64,000 nt of DNA from CAZFER01 sp964517495. GTDB taxonomy: Bacteria; Hinthialibacterota; Hinthialibacteria; Hinthialibacterales; Hinthialibacteraceae. Shown piece after piece: positions 15,808 through 25,061 of this stretch (its first letter is position 1; every line of letters starts with the position of its first letter). The DNA is taken from positions 16,531 through 80,530 of the forward strand of contig CAZFER010000022.1 in assembly GCA_964517495.1 (NCBI GenBank), in the 5' to 3' direction. The position numbers were made by a program, and so were the translations under genes. Below the pieces are notes generated by a model. The model saw nothing but the letters and a program-made list of their open reading frames with translations. It was not told the DNA's origin and did not search any database.

Positions 15808-17547
15808 TTAAAATTGACTGCCGATAAATCGTCTGCGTAGTTTTGATCGTATCCAAATGGCGATAACATTCAAGGCAAATATAATGGCAATTAAAAGAAG
15901 TGTGGTCGTATAAACCATTGGTATGGCAGCCACGCTGTCCTGGCTATGAAATCCCAAATCATAAATATGAAATCCCAGATGCATAAAACTTCGCTCGGGA
16001 TGAAGATAAGGGAAAACGCCATCGACGGGTAATTCTGGCGTAAATTTGACGGCACCAACCAACATTAGCGGCGCCACTTCACCTGCGCCACGAGCCATCG
16101 CGAGTATCATTCCTGTCATAATTCCAGGCATAGCTCGAGGTAGGATAATACGCCGAATGGTTTGCCATTTGCTTGCTCCGCATGCATATGAACCTTCCCG
16201 CATGGAATTGGGTACCGCGGCCAGCGCTTCTTCTGTCGCTACAATTACCACAGGGAGGGTTAAAAGAGCAAGGGTGAGCGATGACCAAAGTAATCCCCCC
16301 GTCCCATACGTTGGATTCGGTAATTTGGCATAGAAAAACATCTCATCAATGCTGCTTCCGATCATGTAACAAAAAAAGCCTAATCCAAAAACGCCATAAA
16401 CTATGCTCGGTACACCAGCCAGATTATTGACCGCGATCCGAACGGAACTGACTAAGGGACCCGCTTTCGCATATTCCCGCAAATACAAAGCCGCTAATAC
16501 TCCAAATGGAGCCACCGCGATCGACATGATTAAAGTCATGAGTATGGTTCCAAAGATGGCGGGATATACCCCTCCTTCACTATTGGCTTCGCGCGGATCG
16601 TCTGTAAGGAATTCTCCCCATCGAGAAGCATAAATTCCTAGTTTATCACTTAAATTTAGCTGGTTGGCTGGATAGGCACGAAAGATGTTGGCAAAGGGGA
16701 TACTTTTTTCCTGGCCGGTTGCGGTTTCAACCAGAATATGATAACGTTGGTTTTTTTCCCGCAATTCACGTATAATCCCTTGCAATCGTTCGAATTCTTC
16801 ATTCGCCCATTGTTCTGTCTTTTCATATTCCTGGCGTACTTTTTGATATTCCGGAGAATTCTTCCCCAAGCGGATTTCCACCGATTTCATATCAAGCCTT
16901 TGATTTTCCAAAATCCGGTTGACTTTTCCAATGTCATGCTTTTCCAAATCGCGGATTCGGTAATAACGTTCGCGGAATTCAGGGTGTTTCTCTTTGAATA
17001 TCGTCCATATTTCTTCCGCATTGGTTGTTTTGACTTCCGAATCAATTGTGAGAGCAGTTGGAAATCCAAAAAAACGTCCCCATTCAATTCGCTCAAAAAT
17101 AATTGCCCACTTGGGTTGAGTCTCTTTTTCAATCTCAAAATTGTTAACCCAGTGAAAGTGAGATTGAGTCAAATCGTAATTCCCCGTTCGCATCATCCGG
17201 CGGGTAGCCCATCCATCATTGGCTTTGATTTTGTCTTGAATCTCAGGGCTGAATTCACTTAACTCAGGTTGATAAAGGTTCTCCCGGGTAACTTCACCCA
17301 TATAAATTTTCCCATCCCTGGTTTCAACCCGAATGATCGGCACAGGCCAGAAGGTATTGCCTCCTTGAATCAAAATAAGGAGGAAAAGGCCAATGATCAT
17401 AAGTATACAAATAATCAACGCCCCACCTGTTAACCAGACCATTGGTTCTCCATACGCACTGGGTAAGGTTTTTACTTTGGGCCCTTTTTGTTTAACCGGC
17501 CTTTTTGCTTTATTTTCAGTTGCCTGAAATTTGGAAAAGGTAGTCAT
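15808..17547 (-). CDS. pstA: Phosphate ABC transporter permease PstA, long form
   Basis: The last 250 residues are a normal PstA permease: GTILMTLIMSIAVAPFGVLAALYLREYA, the EAA loop EGSYACGASKWQTIRRIILPRAMPGIMTGMILAMARGAGEVAPLM and a final membrane span. Before this, after a first membrane span at about 38-62, lies a roughly 250-residue soluble, highly charged segment (KANDGWATRRMMRTG, then a likely coiled coil from about 200 to 270). Total 579 residues versus about 290 in E. coli; long forms of this kind are known in other proteobacterial phosphate transporters. The start codon lies 2 bases after the pstC stop, so the two permease subunits are translationally coupled. Confidence 0.93.
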   Translation of the reverse strand: MTTFSKFQATENKAKRPVKQKGPKVKTLPSAYGEPMVWLTGGALIICILMIIGLFLLILIQGGNTFWPVPIIRVETRDGKIYMGEVTRENLYQPELSEFSPEIQDKIKANDGWATRRMMRTGNYDLTQSHFHWVNNFEIEKETQPKWAIIFERIEWGRFFGFPTALTIDSEVKTTNAEEIWTIFKEKHPEFRERYYRIRDLEKHDIGKVNRILENQRLDMKSVEIRLGKNSPEYQKVRQEYEKTEQWANEEFERLQGIIRELREKNQRYHILVETATGQEKSIPFANIFRAYPANQLNLSDKLGIYASRWGEFLTDDPREANSEGGVYPAIFGTILMTLIMSIAVAPFGVLAALYLREYAKAGPLVSSVRIAVNNLAGVPSIVYGVFGLGFFCYMIGSSIDEMFFYAKLPNPTYGTGGLLWSSLTLALLTLPVVIVATEEALAAVPNSMREGSYACGASKWQTIRRIILPRAMPGIMTGMILAMARGAGEVAPLMLVGAVKFTPELPVDGVFPYLHPERSFMHLGFHIYDLGFHSQDSVAAIPMVYTTTLLLIAIIFALNVIAIWIRSKLRRRFIGSQF

Positions 17548-17549
17548 TT

Positions 17550-20159
17550 TTATAACTCGACGGCTTTTTTTCTAAAACGTAATCGAATAATTTCAGCGAC
17601 GGTATTGACGATAAAAGTGACGATAAATAGGGTAAGTGCCGCCAGGAAAAGAGTACGGTAGTGGGTACTATTTCGGACAGCTTCTGGCATTTCAACAGCA
17701 ATATTGGCGGATAACGTGCGAAAACCATTAAAAATGTTCCAATCAAGCACCGGCGTATTTCCCGCAGCCATTAGCACAATCATGGTTTCCCCCACTGCAC
17801 GCCCCAAACCGACCATGGTCGCTGAAAAAAGCCCACTCATCCCAGTCGGGATTATCACATAAATAGCGGTTTGCCAGGGGGTTGCACCACAACCCAATGA
17901 TGCGGCCCGTAAGTGCTCAGGGACACTTGATAGCGCATCATCGGCGATCGTATAGATGATGGGTATAATCGCAAATCCCATGACAAAGCCGACAATCAAA
18001 GCGTTTCGTTGTTCATACGTATCAAGATAAAATCCACGAGGATCAAGGGCCAGGCTGGAAAGAAAAACAGAAATCATGTATGCGATGATGAAGGTGAGTA
18101 ATATTCCAACCACAAATTTACTCACTTCCACCCACGCATGGTTTGTACGGCTCCAGCCTGAAGCATGGCGGCGGAGGGTGGGATTGACCCACAGGCCGAT
18201 AATAAAAACCGTTAAAAGGGCACTGAGTGGGAGAAGCAACATCATCCAGCCACCTGTTCCATTTCCCACCTGACCGTTTAACCATGCTTTTATGTCACCA
18301 CTAAAAAAGAACGATTCAACAAGGGGGCCAAGTTGTATTGCCAGCCAAACCCCCAGGGGGGTAACCAGAAAAATAAATAACAGTTTGATCTTCGCCATGA
18401 GCAACGTTAATCGCTGAGGTAAAAGTTGCCAAATATTTGCCATAACTAAATAAACAAGGGGGATCGTAACAAAAGCTGTTAAAACAGTCGGCACTATTTT
18501 TTCCACGAAGGGGGCAAAAACCAACGCCGCCAAGAAACCTAAAACCACACTGGGTAAACTGGCCATCATCTCGATAAGCGGTTTGATCACCAGGCGTCCT
18601 TTTGGATGAAGAAATTCACTTGTATAAATAGCGGCCAACAAAGCAAGGGGCAGGCCTATTAACATCGAGTATAACGTTGCTTTGAGCGTACCAAAGATTA
18701 ATGGAATCAAACTATACTTGGGTTCAAAATCATCGGTGGCACTTGATGATTGCCAAACATAAGCGGGTTCTTTGTGCCCCTCATACCATATTTTGGAAAA
18801 GAGCGCTGAAAAACTCGTTTCTGGATGATTTAAATCCAGAAACCATCGCTGACACATATTATCAACAATGGTATAAAGCCCATCCTCCTTGCTGGTTAGA
18901 ATCAAATTATCCAAACTTTTATCATGTTGTATCGATCCTTCAACCAACTGATTTTGAGCTGTCACATAAAATAACCTGAAACTCCCATCACCATAACCTA
19001 CAGCAATTGTCCGGCTTCGTTGTGACGTGGATAAGGAAGTCACAGGTGCATTCGATCCCGGGAGTTCATGAGCCGCAACTAATTTTTGCTTGTCGATTGT
19101 CGATGCTTGTGGATCACGTATCCGAAACCAGGCGCGAGTACGGCCAGCACTATCACCAATAAGTAAGGTCGTTTGGCCGATTAAGTAACTGAGACTGGTT
19201 ATCATGACATTTTCTTCTTCAATTAAATCTGTGCGTTCGGCAATGACTGGATTCTTCACATCACGTGTTTCATACCGGAGAAGCTCACCATCTTCCCAAA
19301 TCACATAAACCTGGTCTCCCAGACCAGAAAGGGTAATGGCATATGGAAATGCTTTCCCTTCCGGATTTTCAAAAGGTATCTCATTCTTCTTGATGGAAAA
19401 AAGCGTTTCTCCCGTCAAGAAGTTTTTTTGCTCGGACAATGAATTGATTGAGAGTGTTCCGTTTTGGGTAAGGGCGGAAAACATCAAGCCACTTGATGCC
19501 ACTGAATGATCAAGCTTTACGATTGGATCATCTTTTACCAGGGTGAGTGGCTCTTTAAAATTGGACACAAAAGAATGATAACGAAACTGCCCTGTAGGAA
19601 TGCGAATCAAGGCCCCTTGCTTATATATTTCAATTTGGCCGGCTTCATTGTTGTGATATTCTTCTGGAATCTCTTCGAGATCATAAAATTCCGTACGTGT
19701 TCGAAAGATACCGGTTTGTACCGTTCCATCTTCAAAACCGATCACAACTTCTTCAAGGAAAGGGTGGATTGAAATTGATGTGATTGATTTCTGCTCAAAA
19801 AGAGAAAGAGTATGGATAGTTTCGCCGCTATTTGCTTGAAAAATGCGAACCTCTCCATTCCGAAAAAGAGCCCAACCCAATATTTGAAACTCATCGATCC
19901 CGACGTTTATTACCTCGCTATCATCCAAATTCCAAGGTAAGGTATATTCACTCTTTTTTTCCAACGAGGCCGGCAGAAAAAGTGGAAACACCACCCAAAC
20001 CAGCAATACCAATACCAGGGATACCGCTATGATCGTTCCGATACCGCCAATTGTGATTAACCAGCGGGAGACAAAATCCCCAACCCGAACGGATAAACTT
20101 GTTTTACGGGAATAGGTTCTCCCTGAAAATGATTTTTGAGAGGGTGAAGATGAATCCAT
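17550..20159 (-). CDS. pstC: Phosphate ABC transporter permease PstC, long form with propeller-like domain
   Basis: An 869-residue protein. A first membrane span at about 33-57 is followed by about 400 residues of repeated beta strands typical of a WD/propeller fold (FQILGWALFRNGEVRIFQANSGE; VVIGFEDGTVQTGIF; TIAVGYGDGSFRLFY). The PstC permease then runs to the end (GTLKATLYSMLIGLPLALLAAIYTSEF, EAA loop RAASLGCGATPWQTAIYVIIPTGMSGLFSATMVGLGRAVGETMIV). The extra domain probably faces the periplasm and pairs with the large PstA insert. Long PstC proteins exist elsewhere, so this is a known variant, not a chance fusion. Start at 20159 has only a weak ribosome site. It is separated from pstS by a 360-base gap carrying a MITE-like repeat. 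Confidence 0.92.
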   Translation of the reverse strand: MDSSSPSQKSFSGRTYSRKTSLSVRVGDFVSRWLITIGGIGTIIAVSLVLVLLVWVVFPLFLPASLEKKSEYTLPWNLDDSEVINVGIDEFQILGWALFRNGEVRIFQANSGETIHTLSLFEQKSITSISIHPFLEEVVIGFEDGTVQTGIFRTRTEFYDLEEIPEEYHNNEAGQIEIYKQGALIRIPTGQFRYHSFVSNFKEPLTLVKDDPIVKLDHSVASSGLMFSALTQNGTLSINSLSEQKNFLTGETLFSIKKNEIPFENPEGKAFPYAITLSGLGDQVYVIWEDGELLRYETRDVKNPVIAERTDLIEEENVMITSLSYLIGQTTLLIGDSAGRTRAWFRIRDPQASTIDKQKLVAAHELPGSNAPVTSLSTSQRSRTIAVGYGDGSFRLFYVTAQNQLVEGSIQHDKSLDNLILTSKEDGLYTIVDNMCQRWFLDLNHPETSFSALFSKIWYEGHKEPAYVWQSSSATDDFEPKYSLIPLIFGTLKATLYSMLIGLPLALLAAIYTSEFLHPKGRLVIKPLIEMMASLPSVVLGFLAALVFAPFVEKIVPTVLTAFVTIPLVYLVMANIWQLLPQRLTLLMAKIKLLFIFLVTPLGVWLAIQLGPLVESFFFSGDIKAWLNGQVGNGTGGWMMLLLPLSALLTVFIIGLWVNPTLRRHASGWSRTNHAWVEVSKFVVGILLTFIIAYMISVFLSSLALDPRGFYLDTYEQRNALIVGFVMGFAIIPIIYTIADDALSSVPEHLRAASLGCGATPWQTAIYVIIPTGMSGLFSATMVGLGRAVGETMIVLMAAGNTPVLDWNIFNGFRTLSANIAVEMPEAVRNSTHYRTLFLAALTLFIVTFIVNTVAEIIRLRFRKKAVEL

Positions 20160-20313
20160 TATATAATTTAGTCTCTCATGTCTCTTTGATGTAATGTACT
20201 CTTCACTTTTTTTGCGGGATCATATCAAATGGATAGGTTCCAGATTGGTGATGGTTTTTAATCCTAACACCAATGCTTTATTGCTTGGTGTAATCCATTT
20301 CAATACGTAACAT

Positions 20314-20489
20314 GTCAGCCATATGGAGTGGAATGGGAGGGGAAACTTATAATTGGCCCCATCATTCCTCCCCCAATAAAATAGGGGAGGGTAGGAGGAG
20401 GTTAAAGGGTTCTACTCCAGGATTATTTATCAACCCCTACCCTCATCCCTCCATATCGTGGGAGGGGAATTGAACTGCACATGGCTGAC
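20314..20489. repeat. MITE-like palindromic element, copy A (pstS-pstC gap)
   Basis: The element is bounded by a perfect 9-bp inverted repeat, GTCAGCCAT (20314-20322) and ATGGCTGAC (20481-20489). Its interior is full of self-complementary CCCTCC/GGGAGG runs. A second copy at 57033-57208 shares the termini and the sequence around ATTCCTCCCCCAAT, GGGAGG and GGGAGGGGAAT. No ORF is inside. The rest of the pstS-pstC interval (20160-20522) also has an ACACCAA/TTGGTGT hairpin at about 20269-20293 but no gene. Confidence 0.75.
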
Positions 20490-20522
20490 CATATACTTCA
20501 ATCCATTAAACACAAGAAGGTT

Positions 20523-21542
20523 TTATTTCTCTTCTTTAAAACCAGCCTCTTTGACTGGATCGATTCCTACACTTTTTAGCGCTTGTTTTGCCACTTTGGC
20601 GCTGATGGGGTAATAACCATCTTTAATGACCGCTCTTTGACCCTCTTTGCTATAGATATACTTCAGAAATTCTCTTCGAAGGGGATCTATTTCACTCTCT
20701 GGTTCATAATTTACCACGATTAACAAAAAGCGGGCCAAAGGATAATGCCCCGTATAGGCATTTTCTGCATTGGGTTTGTAAGAATCGCTATTCTTATCCA
20801 TACTTATCGCAATCGCGCGTACATCAGCGGTTTTGTATCCAATACCACTATAGCCGATACCGTTTTTATCTGAAGCAACCCCCTGCACAACAGCAGAACT
20901 CCCCGGTTGCTCCTTTACGGAATCTTTAAAATCACCACCAAAAAGTGCATTTGATTTAAAAAAGCCATACGTTCCCGAGGCCGCGTTACGGCCATAGATG
21001 CTGATCGGTTGGTTGACCCATTCACCGCTCAGGCCAAGTTGTCCCCATGTCTGAATATTGTTGGCATAACCACCCCGGCGTGTTTTAGAAAAAATGGCAT
21101 CCACTTCAGGGAGTGTAAGCCCTTCAATAGGATTATCTTTGTTAACATATACTGCGACCACATCCACAGCAGACGGAAGTTGAACGGGTTTATAGCCAAA
21201 TTTTTCTTCAAATGAATCGATTTCTTTTGCTTTGAGCGAACGGCTCATTGGTCCGAAATTAGCAGAACCACTTATAAGGGCTGGTGGAGCGGTGGATGAT
21301 CCTTTGCCTTCTATCTCTGGTTGAACATTTGGATAAAACTTTTTGAATCCCTCCGTCCACAGGGTCATAAGATTGTTCATTGTGTCAGAGCCAACGCTCT
21401 TAATATTCCCTGTTACCCCTGTTACAGGCTTATATTCTGGTAAGTTTTCATCAACTTTAAGTTGGGCTTCGCTGGTCAGGGTGAATGTTCCCAAAACCAA
21501 ACATACAATTATTCCTCTCAAAAGCAAATTTACGGCCTTCAT
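20523..21542 (-). CDS. pstS: Periplasmic phosphate-binding protein PstS
   Basis: A 339-residue solute-binding protein with a signal peptide (MKAVNLLLRGIIVCLVLGTFTLTSEA). It has the phosphate-binding features GSDTMNNLMTLW, GKGSSTAPPALISGSANFGPMSR and IYGRNAASGTYGFF. PstS captures inorganic phosphate and hands it to PstC/PstA. ATG at 21542 follows AAAGGA. It is encoded upstream of pstC, as usual, with a repeat element between. Upstream are the broken porin gene and the phosphatase gene, all on the same strand, so outer membrane uptake, scavenging and inner membrane import appear to be one unit. Confidence 0.95.
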   Translation of the reverse strand: MKAVNLLLRGIIVCLVLGTFTLTSEAQLKVDENLPEYKPVTGVTGNIKSVGSDTMNNLMTLWTEGFKKFYPNVQPEIEGKGSSTAPPALISGSANFGPMSRSLKAKEIDSFEEKFGYKPVQLPSAVDVVAVYVNKDNPIEGLTLPEVDAIFSKTRRGGYANNIQTWGQLGLSGEWVNQPISIYGRNAASGTYGFFKSNALFGGDFKDSVKEQPGSSAVVQGVASDKNGIGYSGIGYKTADVRAIAISMDKNSDSYKPNAENAYTGHYPLARFLLIVVNYEPESEIDPLRREFLKYIYSKEGQRAVIKDGYYPISAKVAKQALKSVGIDPVKEAGFKEEK

Positions 21543-21663
21543 ATAGTTTCAATCCTTTCTACTTGTGGAAAAAGCAATTTCCCATGGAATTTGCAATAAA
21601 TTCCAGCCGTGAATAATAACCGGGAAATGTTAGGATTGTGTTAAATGGTGATGATAAATTCTA

Positions 21664-22887
21664 TTAGAAATCAACTTGAAATCGCATTTGAAAGATATCC
21701 TCTTCAACTTCACCATTATGGAGCGTATCATCCAATTCGGCATGCACATAATTCCACATCACCCGAGTGTTGGGATTCAAATACCAATTCAAGGCGACCG
21801 TGATATCATCCAACTCATCTCCACTATCAACCGTGGCCATTCTGTTCTGTAAATCAAGCTGAGAATAACGCAAGGCAACCTCCCAGGCTCCCCATCCGCC
21901 TTCATCGGTTGTGAAATTCTTTTTTGGCCTTAAACGGCTAAAAACACCGTTTGAGGTTTTATACGCACGATGCTCCCCGGTGAGGAAGTAACTGCCCATC
22001 ACATACCATCCGGAAAAATTTGCTGAATCGAATGTATTTTGATCGATTTCCGTATACATGTATTCACTCTGAAAAGAGAGAGGACCAAAAACACCGGCCA
22101 ATTCAGCCCCAAGGGTCCATGATTCTTGCGGTTCAAAAGGGGCAAATTCTGTATTGATGATACGGTCTGCGAGGTGAGATTGCGGACGGGCACGCAGTCG
22201 ATATCGATCATTGAGACCGTCTAACTCTTTATAATTGAATCCCATCCCCATGTGAATTAGCTTTTCACCTTTATTAACATAAGTAAGGTAGACCGGTTAA
22301 ACGTCCGGTGATACCAAATCCATCATGCTCAAAATCATCGCCAAATTGGTGAGTATCCTTGAAAATCCCTATAGATAGCTTAAACGATTGTTCAATAACG
22401 CATTGTGGTTTAAAATACCCACATTATAGCCGGGGGCAAACACATTGATTGTCGATCGTTCCATAAACGTAAGATATTTATTGCTTTTCATTTCCTCCAA
22501 GCTGATAGGTTCTTTAAACTGGCCAATTCGAATCCCCCCTATATAATCCAGATTGGCTAAACCAACATAGATATCCTTGAAATCAGGATTCTTGCCTGCG
22601 AAATCATATTGAACCTTAAATTCAAATGTGTTATATAATAATCCTTTAACAAAGAGTCGAGCACGGCGAAATTCAAAATCATCACGGCCAAACACCTCAT
22701 CTCCAAATAAAGCGAGGTCATTTTGAATACGCCCACCGGCCTGAAATCTAAAATTTTTGTCGGGCATATCGATCTTAATTCCATCATTCCAATAGACGTT
22801 CAAACCTTCTTTACTATAGGTGGGAATAACCACTGTGTATATTATTAACATTACCCCTACTCCCCAATATAATCCTCGATAATTCAT
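21664..22887 (-). pseudogene. Phosphate-selective porin (OprO/OprP type), two compensating frameshifts
   Basis: The 5' part (22887 to about 22371) encodes a signal peptide and GIKIDMPDKNFRFQAGGRIQND, then RRARLFVKGLLYNTFEFKVQYDF, characteristic of Porin_O_P barrels. The 3' part (22251-21664) encodes the remaining strands ending FQMRFQVDF, a normal barrel C-terminus. Between them the frame contains TAG and TAA, while the other frame reads sensibly (SIGIFKDTHQFGDDFEHDG, then GITGRLTGLP). A one-base loss near 22371 and a one-base gain near 22290 explain everything, and the outer parts are in the same frame. Either the gene is dead or the assembly has two small errors. The combined length of about 400 residues suits the family. 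It fits the operon as the outer membrane phosphate channel. Confidence 0.8.
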
Positions 22888-22943
22888 TCTTTCGATCTAC
22901 CTTTCTCAATGTAAGGTGCTTCCACGAAAATCTGTTGGATATA

Positions 22944-23882
22944 TTACTTTTGAGTATCATCCAGGGTATTACGGTACACACTATGGCACGCGTTGCAGCT
23001 TTTACCAATCTGATTCCAATATGTATTAACACGCTGCAAACCTTCATCATCAGTAACTTTCTGTAGGGCTGATTCCAAGCCTGCCGCTGCTCGCTCACTC
23101 GCACTCAACATCGCGTGGAAGGCTTGATCATGCTTTTGCACCTCATCCGAACGGCCCAATTCGACAAAGGCTTCTTTTAACAACAAGGCTTCATGGGGAG
23201 GATCAATATCCGGATGATCTTCGGGTTGTTTCCATCCTGATTCTTCACAAAGGAGGAGATGGTCATATATATGTTGTATATTGACCATTGCTTCAACCAT
23301 ATTCTCAACCGAGGCAACACTGGGGAATTCATCTGGTAACTGGGAAAAATCAGTTTCACTCGCCTTGCTTGATTCACGAACACATTGATAAAGTCCCGTA
23401 TATTTCGCCCCTGTTTTGGATATTTTCATTGCTTCAATCGCTTTGTCAGGGCTCCAATCACCCAGTAAAACCATGGAAAGAGCCGCAGCACTTGGCCCGC
23501 GGTGTTTTCCGTGATGGCAGTGAACATACACAGGTTGGCTGGCTTGGTGAACTGCTTTGGCAATCATTAATCCTTTATCCTTTGGGATACCGCTGTATCG
23601 AATAGGGACGTGGATATATCGCAGACCTGCTTTGGTGGCATTTTCGATATCGGGTTTCGCTCCATCGACACTAATGATGGTTTTAATGCCTATATCACTT
23701 AATAACTTAAAATCTTTTTCACCGTTTGGTTGTGAACCGCTATACAGAAAGTCACTATATTGAAAAAAATTTTCAATGGAGCCGGATTGTATAGGCTTTA
23801 TGACTGAGGGCGTTGTTTGGCTCCAGACAGTTCCTGCCAACATCACGATGAATAACCAACAAATGAACTTTTGTTTTAACAT
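22944..23882 (-). CDS. Secreted dual-specificity-type phosphatase fused to cytochrome c'-like domain
   Basis: After a signal peptide (about residues 1-21) comes a cysteine phosphatase domain: SDFLYSGSQP, LLSDIGIKTIISVDGAKPDIENATKAGLRYIHVPI and the P-loop VYVHCHHGKHRGPSAAAL, with C122 and R128 forming the CX5R signature. From about residue 190 to the end is a helical domain closing with C296-x2-C299-H300-x2-YR, the haem-binding motif of class II c-type cytochromes. The usual acidic residue near the active site is not obvious; the sequence there is RYSGIPKDK. It is the first gene behind the promoter at 24038-24066 and precedes the porin and pstS, so a role in releasing phosphate in the periplasm is attractive. 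Substrate unknown. Confidence 0.85.
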   Translation of the reverse strand: MLKQKFICWLFIVMLAGTVWSQTTPSVIKPIQSGSIENFFQYSDFLYSGSQPNGEKDFKLLSDIGIKTIISVDGAKPDIENATKAGLRYIHVPIRYSGIPKDKGLMIAKAVHQASQPVYVHCHHGKHRGPSAAALSMVLLGDWSPDKAIEAMKISKTGAKYTGLYQCVRESSKASETDFSQLPDEFPSVASVENMVEAMVNIQHIYDHLLLCEESGWKQPEDHPDIDPPHEALLLKEAFVELGRSDEVQKHDQAFHAMLSASERAAAGLESALQKVTDDEGLQRVNTYWNQIGKSCNACHSVYRNTLDDTQK

Positions 23883-24037
23883 AGATTGCTCCTTTTCTGT
23901 TATTAGTAGTAAATTGCATGGATGAAATTATTCAAACTAGATGTAGAACATCAAGGGTGAATTTCCAAAAAAAGATTCTTCGGATGGTTAAGCGAAGGAG
24001 TGACCGGCAAGTTTGAATAAATTATATATGAAAGACA

Positions 24038-24066
24038 ATATTATATATCCGTGATTTGTCTGTCAA
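24038..24066 (-). promoter_or_regulatory. Sigma-70-type promoter of the phosphate operon
   Basis: On the minus strand TTGACA (24061-24066) and TAATAT (24038-24043) are separated by 17 bases. It lies about 155 bases upstream of the phosphatase/cytochrome gene, the first gene of the unit running to phoU. A consensus -35 is compatible with strong or regulated transcription. Confidence 0.65.
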
Positions 24067-24227
24067 GAAGAGATATATGTGTACTGGTTCGTAATGATCA
24101 AGAGCTAATCCAAGGCGTAATTCATTGGAATTAAGGGAACCCATTTGGGAGTGGATAGCCATGAGCATGGCTATTTGCTTCAATATCATTCAAAAAATAG
24201 TTTTTAAGCCAATGGTGACACGTTGGG

Positions 24228-24261
24228 GTTCACTTTACCCACAAAGCAGCTTAAAGTGAAC
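24228..24261. promoter_or_regulatory. 10-bp inverted repeat upstream of the PRTase-like gene
   Basis: GTTCACTTTA and TAAAGTGAAC are exact reverse complements separated by 14 bases. The repeat lies 54 bases before the GTG start of the PRTase-like gene. It may be an operator or an RNA hairpin; there is no T-run to make it a terminator. Confidence 0.45.
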
Positions 24262-24314
24262 AAAATAAAGAGGCTTCTCTCGAAAATTGACAACGAAGAA
24301 TCTGAATAAGTTTT

Positions 24315-25052
24315 GTGGTTGCCTATTATCAACTAGACGATTTCAAACTTGAGGACGATACCAACAACGGTGATTTACATTTATTTGTCAAAGGCCATCG
24401 TTGTTACAGGATAGTGTTAAGAAATGCCTATCCGGCATTGTTTATAAGCCGATCGAGTTGTCAGTTGCCTCCTGGTTTCGATTGGAAATGTTGTGTTAAG
24501 CCAATTGCCGATTCTACCCGCCAAGTAGTCTCGGCTTTTTTGTTGTTGATGAAGAATTATATCTATATCGAAAAATGCTTGGATGCGTGTTTTGCACTGA
24601 AAGCTTTGGATAAAATAGATGAATTGAGTTCATCAATTAGGCGAAAGAAACGCAAACAACAATTTGTTCAGACTGCGGATCAAGTGAGTGAATTCATCCA
24701 GCAACATCCGTTGTATCGCAAAGCGGATATATTAATTGATGTTCCAGCAGGGCTTCATAAAGATCAGAGAATATCATTAAACTCTCTATTGAAATCCATT
24801 GCCAGGAAAACCGGAATATATAACGGATGTGGCTTGATTGACTATCGACAAAAGATAGACGATGACACCTCATTCGAAACGATTATTCCAGCAGTGGAGA
24901 GGAATACATTTAAAGGGAAATCGGTTATCCTGATCTCTGACGGTTTTCATGACCTGGATATATTACGATCTGTGGAGCAAGAATTACGCTCGGTGGGAAC
25001 GAATCAGATTGTTGGTTTATGGGTGAACGCTATGGGGAAAGGGAAGCAATAG
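24315..25052 (+). CDS. Phosphoribosyltransferase-like protein paired with DprA-like gene
   Basis: The 245-residue protein starts at GTG 24315. The first 110 residues are unknown, with an unusual number of cysteines in CQLPPGFDWKCCVKP. From about 120 on the layout recalls ComF/type I PRTases: KADILIDVPAGLHKDQRISLNSLLKSIARKTG corresponds to the early strand and helix, and KGKSVILISDGFHDLDILRSVEQELRSVGTNQIVGLWV to the PRPP-loop region. The loop itself (SDGFHDLDI) departs from the DD-x-x-TTG consensus, so PRPP binding is doubtful. The next gene, a DprA-like SLOG protein, starts 9 bases after the stop. The pair probably acts together on nucleotides or DNA. Fold assignment is inference. Confidence 0.6.
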   Translation: MVAYYQLDDFKLEDDTNNGDLHLFVKGHRCYRIVLRNAYPALFISRSSCQLPPGFDWKCCVKPIADSTRQVVSAFLLLMKNYIYIEKCLDACFALKALDKIDELSSSIRRKKRKQQFVQTADQVSEFIQQHPLYRKADILIDVPAGLHKDQRISLNSLLKSIARKTGIYNGCGLIDYRQKIDDDTSFETIIPAVERNTFKGKSVILISDGFHDLDILRSVEQELRSVGTNQIVGLWVNAMGKGKQ

Positions 25053-25061
25053 CACCTGAAG

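Larger units (their letters stand above)
23883..24314. other. Divergent intergenic region between phosphate operon and PRTase/DprA pair
   Basis: No gene is seen. It holds the minus-strand promoter of the phosphate operon (24038-24066) and a 10-bp perfect inverted repeat (24228-24261) ahead of the rightward gene pair. I looked for tandem Pho-box-like repeats near the promoter and could not convince myself of any. Confidence 0.6.

Noticed and set aside
17550..20159. PstC beta-propeller region as an accidental gene fusion
   Set aside because: Long PstC forms with such domains occur elsewhere, and the membrane segment order is intact.
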